Source: Plakobranchus ocellatus
Lineage: Eukaryota > Mollusca > Gastropoda > Plakobranchidae
NCBI GenBank assembly: GCA_019648995.1
Contig: BLXT01003865.1
Span: 1,089,092 to 1,115,571 of the forward strand
Reading direction: 5' to 3'
Length of the DNA stretch: 26,480 nucleotides
Of this stretch, positions 10,346 to 20,300 are shown one piece after another (position 1 is the stretch's first letter; every line of letters begins with the position of its first letter). The position numbers and the translations under genes are program-made. Below the pieces are notes generated by a model. It made no database searches, had not been told where the DNA came from, and saw only the letters and a list, made by a program, of their open reading frames with translations.

Positions 10346-11091
10346 AAGAAGAAGAATATCTCATATAAAATCCTGTTTAAACATAAAACTAAAAGCCACA
10401 GGTAGTCGCGGCAACAAATCCCTTGTTGCACCATTGTTGTAGGAATTTTGCTGGATTGGACTCGTTTCAAAGCTAGAGAAAGGACAGAGGTCAACCGTCC
10501 ATGTTACAAATACAAGCGTGCTCGAGTCTGCCGGCCTGAAGTGTCACAAATTTCACTAAATTAAATTCTATTTAAGGTGATTCGCCATTTTCTTGAATAA
10601 CCTTTGATTTCTTAATGTATTACATGTATTGTCTTGCCCTAGTTCATACTAGTTTTTCAATGCTTTCAGCTCTGTTGAAGTCTCGTTATACATGTAATTA
10701 GTTTACTTTAGTGTGATCGTTTGGCGTCACTAATTAATGTTAATGATCTATAGGGGTACCACAACCTGGTATCGTCTGCAGTTACCATAGTGGGAGTTGA
10801 CCGTAGTGAAGTCGGGCGGTACCTCCAGGTTACTAAATTTGGACCCGATATATGATCTATGGTTTCTTACTTGGCTATCTAGCTCTATCTTTCTCTATCT
10901 AAAATCAGAATTTAGAAGAAAAAAAAGTGTCCAATAAATGAAAACGATAAAGTGATGTCCACGTGTTCTTAAACTAACTCTCGCAAGGAAAAGTCTTGTA
11001 ATTTGCAACCACTTTTTAAAAACCCCATTTTGTTTTTCTTAACATTTTTGAGATGGTTAAAGTCAATTTTTGTTTATAATATATATATAAA
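10346..11091. other. Intergenic stretch, nothing recognised
   Basis: No coding frame with a recognisable motif on either strand. A GC-richer block near 10755-10850 contains a 7-bp inverted repeat with tRNA-like spacing but lacks tRNA promoter boxes, and is not called as an RNA gene. Confidence 0.5.
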
Positions 11092-11881
11092 GGATCGTTC
11101 ACAATTGGCGTCTACTAAGGGAGGGCGAGGGTATCCATCGAAAGTTGACAAGAGGGAGTGGGTGGTCTTAAGAAGTTCATGTCAACCATACTACTATAAT
11201 TTATAAGTTAGAGGAAACTTAGAAATAGTGTACATGGTTCCTGAAAGTGGCCGCCAAACTTGAGCGTTGGCCTCTGCTGTCACAAATTATCTGGCAACCC
11301 TGGTGTATTGTTGTTTTCACAATCCAAAACAAAGAAGATAGTGATGCCTCTTTTACTCTTAACAGTCTAAATGTTATCAAGATTTTTACTAAGCTTTATT
11401 TTCTTTTAAGCAGTTCATCCTTCTCTAAAAATGTGAATTCCCAATGGGCAATTTTAAAGAAAGAAATAAAAGAAAAGCTGTGGCATGAACTTTAATGATT
11501 AAATGAATGCATTGAAACTGAAAGCTGCTAAGCCCCAAACTGGGCCCTTTATTTGTTTGATTAAATACAAAATAAAGAAAAAAAAAGTTCGAATTTGTTG
11601 TATGTTACAGTTAGGACGCTGCTATAAAAGTAATTTGACTTCTAAAAATTGAATAAACATTGCTTAAGCTCTTTGTACATCATTACACATTACATTTATT
11701 TAACATATAATTTATAAACAGTCAATTTATTTCACAATGCATCATGCACAATGGCAAATAAAAAATTTGTCAGTTTGCAAAAAATCAATCTTGGAATTTA
11801 AGTTGGCATCAATAGTTGACAAGGAGGGGAAGGAGTCAATTTTTGCCAAATTTTGGTTGACATCAATTGTGAACGGTCCCT
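11092..11881. mobile_element. Possible non-autonomous DNA transposon bounded by inverted repeats
   Basis: The left end, GGATCGTTCACAATTGGCGTC (about 11093-11113), is the imperfect reverse complement of GACATCAATTGTGAACGGTCC (about 11859-11879), with roughly 18 of 21-22 positions matching. The enclosed ~740 bp has no transposase frame, and the plus-strand frame at 11247-11495 resembles nothing known. Each end also carries a GTTGACAAG-G/A-GGG-like motif. No clear target-site duplication is visible. It could instead be two independent fragments of one family in opposite orientation. Confidence 0.5.
11720..11796 (+). repeat. Dispersed repeat, copy B
   Basis: Near copy of 4012-4090 in the same orientation, lying about 60 bp inside the right inverted repeat of the element above. 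This ties the two loci to one repeat family. Confidence 0.7.
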
Positions 11882-12120
11882 GAAGCCTAGTCATGAAGTA
11901 TTATGGTCTGGGGGTGCTGAATTTGTTCAGACTCATTGTAACATGGGAAAAAACAATTGATCAATGACTGAATTCTGGCTCAATACTCAAAGTAAGACTA
12001 GAGAAAACCTTGTGGCTCAACCATCATATCACAACTATGAAAACATGAGCTCTTGCTTCAAAAACACACACATATATGAAGAACTTGAAGAAATGACACA
12101 TAATTAATATAATAAACAAT

Positions 12121-12126
12121 TTTATT
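12121..12126 (-). terminator. Likely polyadenylation signal of the giant gene
   Basis: TTTATT on the plus strand reads AATAAA on the minus strand. A GU-rich element (TGTGTGTGTTTTT on the minus strand, about 12073-12061) lies about 50 nt downstream. It is the most distal well-placed signal before the intergenic repeats. Other AATAAA hexamers nearer the stop codon (13508-13503, 13246-13241, 13041-13036) could give shorter mRNAs. Cleavage would be near 12100. Confidence 0.45.
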
Positions 12127-13027
12127 TTCAAAAGTATTTAAAAAAAAAAAAATCTTTTAATACAGTTCACTAGAAACAAAATCAGGTTGACAATATCATT
12201 ATATAACCAAAACTACAATTACACCAAATGCACAAAATGTGGCAAATCCGATGTACCTATTCAACTCTCAAGTCAACACTTATGTAAATCATACATAATT
12301 ACAAATAAAAAGAAGGCAGTTAAAGCTAGATCAAACAGCGTCAGATCTCAGCCTTTTTCTCCATGTTTTACAGAGATCGCATTTAAAATCACCAGCCAAA
12401 ATTTGAGGCTTGTTGTTTACTGGAAATCTCAATCAATGTGCACAATCAACTCTATAGATATACAAATCACAGTTTTTAAATCATTTTAATACGTGTATCA
12501 TGATTAAAGCAGAACATGGAAAAAAAAATAAAATGCATGTACACAAGAAATATGGGCAAAAAATTACAAACACCAACACAACAGAGACACTTAAGCAGCT
12601 TAGTTTTAGCACATTAAGAAAAATACACTTTAAAATATGAAACACACTATGGCAATGGAACAACAACAAGTTATCGCAATAAAATGGCACAGCAGCTTCT
12701 TGAAAAGTGCCACAAAGCCAATTCCGATTAAACAGGACACAATCAATTTAGGAGCAATCAGGTGGCAACTATGAAATCTAGGTTATTTTTTCTGTTAAAC
12801 ATCCTTGACACTTTACATCTACCTTTCTCAAAATACATAATTATATATAGTTTTTATGACAATCAAATTTTAAAAATGATAATATAATTAATACAGAAAT
12901 TATGAATATATACATTAATACATGTGTCTCACAAACAGTCTAGACATGTCCATAGCATGGATCTCTCTTTTTTTTTTCTCTGAGGTTCTGGGAAAATTGC
13001 TTGGAAAGGGAGTAGGACCCCTAGGAG

Positions 13028-13293
13028 GTTAATATTTTATTTGTCTCTTAGAGAAGATGGAATGCTAACATTTTATGTGTCTGAACAGAGGTTCAGATGC
13101 TAACATTTACTGAGGTGTGCTGTGTAGAAACCACATGAGAAGCAGTGTTCTTCATAAACTTAACACAGATGATACTGATCTTCATGTGGCTGCAACAGAC
13201 AGATCTTTGCATGTTTGAACAAAAAACGGGATGCTAACATTTTATTTGTCTTAAGCAGAGGATAAGATGCCAACATTTTATGTGTCTTGAGGA
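13028..13293 (-). repeat. Dispersed ~35-bp repeats in the 3'UTR
   Basis: The plus-strand core ATGCTAACATTTTATNTGTCT recurs, with variants, at about 13033, 13062, 13097 (shortened), 13231 and 13267. Adjacent copies are 34-36 bp apart in two clusters separated by about 100 bp. On the minus strand, the sense strand, the copies at about 13033 and 13231 contain AATAAA, and all the complete ones read ACA-N-ATAAAAT. The spacer holds an inverted pair, CCACATGA (13131-13138) and TCATGTGG (13182-13189). Confidence 0.75.
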
Positions 13294-14397
13294 TGAACTT
13301 ACAGATGGCAATAATACAGTTGAAAAACAAAACAAACAAAGTCTTTGTTCACAATCATAACTATGCACCTTTAGACAGGAAGCTAGTAAAGAACATGCCT
13401 TAGAATCAAATAGCAAAATTGAGGCACCTAACACTAGGTCAATGCTGTTCCAAACTCTCTATTAAGTATAGTGTGTATCCATACCAATCTACCTGGGATC
13501 TTTTTATTTAGCAAAGCATTGAATTATGAAGAGGAAGGGAGGCCTCAAATCCAACCATGTATATTTAATTTTAAATTCTGCTATAATTTTGGGTCACTGA
13601 TTTCAATTTTGTAATCTGAATTTTCTTTCTTTTTTTTTAACTACTTTCTCTCTCACCTATATTCAATTATAAAAATCTAAGCCGGTCATAAGCCATTACA
13701 TAATGGGAATGACCCCCTGTCAATGCCTTGCCTGTACATTAGAAGGAATGCATCATAGTAGATAGGAAGGAGGGGTTCATGCATACAGTGTACATGGTTA
13801 GGGGAAAAGAAAACCTAACAACATAGCTTTGTTAAAGAAGTATGCAGTGCTAGAACAGATGCGCAGGGCCAATACACTTTAAGCTAGAACCATATTGCAT
13901 TGTCAAATCAGTTTCTTTTTTACAACACTGAAAAGCATATTTCCCACTCTGAAAATTCCTGGACAGCAGGCATGTCTGAGCTAACAAAATCAACTTTTCC
14001 TGGCTGTATTTTGCTACTTTTGCCTACTTGGGACTGATTCAAGACAACAATAATACTTCAATTTTGAACACACTTTAATTTTAGTAACAACAACAACCAA
14101 GAAGAAAAAAAAGACAGTGATCCAGTGAATACCATACACTAATTCAAATATTTAACAATGGCACCACTACAGATCTGTTACAAAATTTACACCAGAAACA
14201 ATTCTGCTTCAACTAAGGTGGTAATAGGATAATGTACAGTTCTAATTATCTTAACATCAAAATGAAACGCAAAAAAAAAAAATAAATAAAAAAAAAAATA
14301 AAATGTACATAATATAAGTCACTAAGAGGTTTCACTAAGTACCAAAGCATTTATGATGGGTTTTTTTTACCTTGTAGGGCCTATGTGTGTAAAGGAA

Positions 14398-17300
14398 TTA
14401 TTTCTTGCTATTCAACCTTGGTCTCCCCCTCCCAACAGGTTTTTTTGCATTTGCATTATTCTTTGCCTTAACAGAGACAGCTTTAGAGGATACTTTGATG
14501 CTGGAAGAACTCGTAGTTTTAGTGCTCTCTTTTGCTGGTTTCCTGGACAGTGTCACAGATGATTTCTTAGTCAAAGATACAGTCTTAGCTTTAAGTACAC
14601 TGGCTTTAGAATCTATAACACGCCGTTTCTTGGTTTTAATTATCTCTGGAGTTGATGCTATCTTGCGTTTCACAGGTTTTCTAGTAGACTGTTTACTGTG
14701 GGTTGGAGCAGTTTTTGACAAGTTTGTTAGGGAGGCCATTGGCGACAGTTTGGGTCTGGCACCGTTTGTCTCTGGTTTGTGGCGAGTGCCAGGGGTAGAG
14801 AGCAGACTACCAGCAGCAGCATGAGTCTTGGCGCCCCACACAGGGCTCACCCCTCTGTTTCTCAGACTCTTCTGATTATATGCTTTAATGGCAGCCTCTG
14901 AAGACCTTGTGTTTGGAGCGTGTGGGTCAGGATGTGGTGCAGAGCTGGTGTTCACAGGAACAGATTGTGACATGCATCCTGGTGTTCCAATTTTGACCAG
15001 ACCAGCCTTCTGGTGAGATTCTTCGCCTTTCCTTCCCCGCCTGGACTGTGTCTGGGGGGCAGAAGAGACTGAATTATCAGATCTATTTGATTCCATGGAG
15101 CTGTGCCTGGATCTTAGAGAAGCCTGTTTTTTCTCACTTAATTCACCATTTTGTGTCTCAAAAGTTGGTGAAGGTGTTGATTCTGAGCTTGAGCTTTTAT
15201 TTCCTGATTTTTGTCTTCTTCGAGTACTACTAGTAACTGAGCTTGTATCAATGGATTTACTGGGTGCACAATCAGCCTGTGTTGAAGGAAGTGACTCTCT
15301 TTTAAATGAAATTTCATCATCAATTTGAATGGTGCCATCCAAGGTTTTGACATTTCTTGCCTTACTGAACACAGAATATTTAACAGACATGTCTTTTGAG
15401 ATATCGGTCTTAGCATCTTTGGTAGCCAACTTTACAACTTTTAAACTGCCTGGTCGCTGAACATCAAAAACACTCACTTTGTTAGGCTTAGATTTCTTCT
15501 CTTCAGAATGTTGAGTCTCCCTAGCGAGGCTGATAGTCCTTGTTCGGATCGGGTCTTTCACAAATGAAACATGGGAGGGGGATGCACCTCTAGTGCCATA
15601 AGACTTTTCCCCACTCTCCTCCAAGTCCCATGTAAAGGGAGCTGTCTCTGTCTTTTCCCTCAGAGCTTTGCGCTTCCGTTTAACAGCATCCAACTCAGGA
15701 TCTTCTGTGGATTTTCTGCTTGAATGCATCGTCCCTGTGGTGATCGATTGATTTGGGGCAGCAAGTTTGTTAATACTTTGAATTCGAGCCTCTTCTACCT
15801 TAGATTTTGATGCAGGGGGTAAAGAACTAGACAAAGCTGTGCTTTCTACATCAGAGTCCATATCCCACACAAATTGGTTTGAACTATCCCTTCGGAGAGA
15901 CTTGGCTCCAGTCAGAACCTTCTTAGGTCTGGGATTGTACGGTGATGGATTGGGCACAACTGCACCTGCTTTCTCCAGATAATCTTCACTCTGATGGAAA
16001 ACTTTGGGAGTGGAAACTCTCTGCTTCTCTGGGAAGGTTACAATGTTCCTTGAAGAGGTATCTTTTTCTATGACAAGCTCAAAGCTGCTCAAATCATCTC
16101 CATCATCTGTATCTGAGAACGTCCCAAGACTGACTTTTTTCCGTGACACAGGACTATTCATTAGTTTCTCCTCTTCTACCCGGCAGTTAAGCACTGCGTT
16201 TTGATCATTGCTTTTACGCATGTAATCAGGCAACATCACTTCTTTGAGTGTTCTCCCTTTTGTATGAGGAGAGGAAATTTCAAAGCCATCTGATCTTCGA
16301 GCGACCAAATCAATATTGCTATCCGCCATCTGTCTGGACTCCAGGCTTACATTTGAGATTAAAGGCAAGTCCACACAGTCATGATTTTCAGCCACTTTGG
16401 AACTATTACTGTTTTCGTTCTGACCATCTGCCACCTCATGGGGTAAGATATTTACTTGATCACCTGTTTTATGTTCAAGAGAAGGCTGAGCAGATTCAGG
16501 AAGGGGATTGACAGATTCAAAAAGAGGCTGAACAGGTTTAGGTAGTGGCTGAGCAGATTCAGGAAGAAATTGAACATGTTCAGGAAGCGGCTGAGCAGAT
16601 CCAGGAAGAGGTTGAGCAGATTCAGGAAGAGGTTGAACATGTTCAGGAAGAGGCTGAGCAGATTCAGGAAGAGGTTGAACATGTTCAGGAAGAGGCTGAG
16701 CAGATTCAGGAAGAGGTTGAACATATTCAGGAAGCCGCTGAGCAGATTCAGGAAGAGATTGGACATGTTCAGGAAGAGGCTGAGCAGATTCAGGAACAGG
16801 TTGAACACATTCAGGGAGACGCTGAACTGGGACAGGCTGAACAGGTTCAGGAAGAGACTGGGCAGATTTGGGAAGACACTGACCAGATTCAAGAAGAGGC
16901 TGAACAGGATTAGAAAAAGGCTGAGGAGATGAAATTTCTTTCTGATTTTCACTTTGGTCTAACCCAAAATTCACATTATTTGACTGCCTTTTGACCTTTG
17001 TGCTTTTGCCAACATCCTCTGATCCTGTTGATCGGTTGTCTAAGTTTGGGTTAGGAAAGTTCTTGTCTCTGGCTGGCAACAGTGGATCACTACATTCATC
17101 AACAAGCTGAGGCCTATAATCACCTAGACTTTTGTTTGCCTGATTCGATGTATTGGCAGCACTATAAGATTCCGCTCCTCCATCTCGGCTATTTTCCTCA
17201 GAGGAGCAGCTGTAATCTACAAGGCCCAAGCCTGATGGGCTGCCCTGCTCATCTAATTTATCCATGTCTGAGGTGACGGCACCTAGTGGAGAGCTCACTT

Positions 17301-20300
17301 TAGAAGATTCATATCTCATCTCTTGTTTCTCCTCCTGTTTTGCCGGTGGAGAGCTCTCATATTTTATCTCTTGTTCCTCTTCCTGTTTGGCTGGTGGAGA
17401 GTTGTCATATTTTATCTCTTGTTCCCCTTCCTGCTTGGCTGGTGGAGAGCTGTTATATTTTATCTCTTGTTCCGCTTTTTGTTCAGCTGATAAAGAGCTT
17501 TCATATTTTACCTCTTGTTCCCCTTCCTGTTCAGCTGGTGGGGAGCTGTTATATCTTATCTCTTGTTCCTCTTCCTGTTTGGGAAGTGGAGAGCTGACTT
17601 TAGAGAAGTCATATCCCATATCTCCTTCTTCCTCATTGGCAGGGACTACAGCAAGTCTCTCAGCTATAAAAGCTGCCAGCGACAAGTGTAAGTTTTTTAT
17701 AGCTTTTGTCTTTGATTTATGCCCTTTCTTGGAACCACTTTCGGCTCTTAAATTATGATCAGGAACTTGTTCTGCAGGCTTTCCTCTATTACTTTCAGCA
17801 CTGTTACCTGTATCAAGATTGAAACTCTCTTTACAATTTCCGAGATTCTTGGTTTCCATGATATTGTCATCAGAATTTTCAACACTGTCCACTTCATTTA
17901 CATTCACTTCTATAACAAGTTCTTTTTTCCCTGTGACAGTCTCTCTAGTGGCGCTCCCATCTGTGTCAGTTTGTTTCTTAGTGCCACTTCCCCCAATGTA
18001 TTGTTCTGCACAATCATCTGTGGAGTGGACAGCAAAGAATGCCCCACCAGGTGGAGTATCATTGCAGTGCTGAGAACTCGCTTGTGCAATGGCCTTTTCC
18101 TGTCCCTTGGCATCCTCAGGATTCACTTGTTTGATTTCGTCATCAAAATCTTCAAGATGACCAAGACCAATGTCCGATTTATTAGCCCTGCTTTCAGATT
18201 TTCCTTCAGATCTGGGAATTGTACTGTTCCCAGGTTCTGAAGGTGGAGCTCTATCTTGGCTTTTCTCACCATCCACCATGACACAGGCAAGCTGCTGCCA
18301 ATTTTCCCCATCTATCTTAATTGTTGCCTCAGAGTCATAATCCTGTTTATCGAAGACAGCGATGTTGTGACAGCTCTGCTCTAGACTATTACATTGACTT
18401 AAACTCGACACTTCTTTATCAATTTTGTTATTGCATTCACTGGCAACTTCAGGAGAGTGAGCTATTGGTAAATTTGAATGATTATGCCCATGATCCTGTG
18501 TATCAGCTTCATAGGTTTGCAGGCTTTCCTTTGCTGTAACACCTGTTTGCATTTCCCCTTCCATTTCACAGCTGGGCAAGTTATTTTTACGAGCACATTT
18601 TTCATTGCTGTGGCTCCTCCCAGAGTTTGTCTCGAAGAGTTCATCCCTATCCTGGTGCTGTTGTTTTGCAGCACCCATTTTTTTATTAAACCTATCAGCC
18701 TCCACACGATAACCCTTTTCCTGAATATCAGGACTATTTGACTTAAATCCTGTTGAGTTGGCTTCAATGTGGAATTGTTGTTCTGACACTGTGCCTTGTT
18801 CTAGCTTAATGCTGTGATCAAAATTATCTTGACAAAGATCAAAATCAGATGCTGCTTGGTTTGTTACAGACACATGGTCTAGGCTTTTATTTGCCTCAGA
18901 AACCAGCCCTGAGTTATTATCTTGATCATTATTTTCCCTCCAACCATCATGTTTTTTATTTTCCACACCAAGATCAGCATTTTCTTCTTTTGCCACACCA
19001 GCACTTGAGTTACATTTGAGATTAGTGTGCCCTTGGACTACCATATTTGTCAGTGGCTTGCTAGCTTTTTCCCTGCTCTGAATTTGCATTTCTGCGTTTG
19101 GACTAAATTTTTCATCTATTATGTTGGAGGTGTAGGAACAATCTTTGGAAGTGCTAGAGAAATTACCAGCACAAGACACATGTTTATCTTCCTCATTCAG
19201 AGTGGTGTCACATTGTTCTTGGTTGCTGTTGGGCCCAGCCTCTTCTATGGGGTTTAAAGATGCAGTTTCACTTTTATCATGTACACTCAATTGATCGGTT
19301 ACAGCACCTTTATCTGCAATTACTTTCAAAGCTTTATCAATGGGTGTCCAATCTGAAGTCCCAGAGCACTTGTTGCTTTGAGAAGCTGTTATAGCATTAA
19401 TTCTATGCTCTACATTTTCTTCCATTTTGTTGTTCCTGGTAACAGAGAGTTTGTTCTCCTCAAAATTACAACCAGTTTTGGCTTGGCTTTCACAAATTGA
19501 TTCAGAGCTGGTCTTTTCACTTTCAGGCATCCCTATCCCACATTTCTTTCGCTCAGATATATTTCCAGCCATATTCCCAGGAATTGGATCACCTGCCCCA
19601 TCAACCCCAGTAATTGCACTATTTTCATCATCCTTCAATAAGTCTTTCTCAACACAGCTTATAGCTTCATTATCTTCTTTCTGGAGACCAGCTCTTGATT
19701 TGTTATACACATCTTCTTTCTTATAACTGTTATCATCTTCGTCATCATAATCATCATCGTCCCCAATATCATTATTCACAACAATTACAATATCTTTAAG
19801 GTCATGATGGCCATCTTCCTCACTTTCCGATGCCTCAAGGATAACAACGTCATGATTCAACTCTTCATCCTCCTTGACATGACAGGGAACAGGTAGCACA
19901 CTAGAGACAGAGGGTTTTAGCATGTCATCACCCAACACATCTGCAGCACCAGATTTAACGGAATTCTCAGTATTGCTTGCCATCGATATGCACCTAGTTT
20001 CATCTCTAACAGTGCTATTGCTACTTGTCAAAGCTACAGATTCACCTTTTTCAGATTCTAGGAGGTTGACAGCAGTGTTATGGACAACTGAGGGTAGTCG
20101 AGTATCTGACATCGCACTGGCCTCAACAATGCCTTTTTCGTGACTGTTTAATTTATTCTCATCAACACCTACAGCAAAGGTTTGTTGTAAACTACTGCCA
20201 TCCGACCCTAAAATTGTGCTCTCTTCTTTATCATTTGGACCATTTAATTTGATGGTAGAGTGCCTGATGTCTGAGTCATTCTTCACTCTGCTGTCGATAG

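Larger units (their letters stand above)
12100..14397 (-). other. Probable 3' untranslated region of the giant gene
   Basis: About 2.3 kb following the TAA stop has no long open frame on the minus strand and carries several AATAAA hexamers, U-rich tracts, a Pumilio-type octamer TGTATATA (12914-12907) and a set of short repeats (13028-13293). The extent is inferred from the distal poly(A) signal; an intron in it cannot be excluded. Confidence 0.5.

Noticed and set aside
10763-10831. tRNA-like element: AACCTGG and CCAGGTT pair at the ends of a 69-nt segment
   Set aside because: No recognisable internal promoter boxes, no clear T-arm (GGTTCRA) and no anticodon arm. The 7-bp pairing alone is not enough to call a tRNA or a tRNA-derived SINE.
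14405-14824. Plus-strand 139-codon frame and the many other plus-strand frames opposite the giant exon
   Set aside because: They are shadows of the minus-strand coding sequence. None has independent motifs, and the minus-strand protein has clear zinc fingers and AT-hooks.
16545-16913. Plus-strand 122-codon frame as a real coiled-coil gene
   Set aside because: It is antisense to a 21-bp coding minisatellite, which keeps several frames open automatically. Reported only as a curiosity among the findings.
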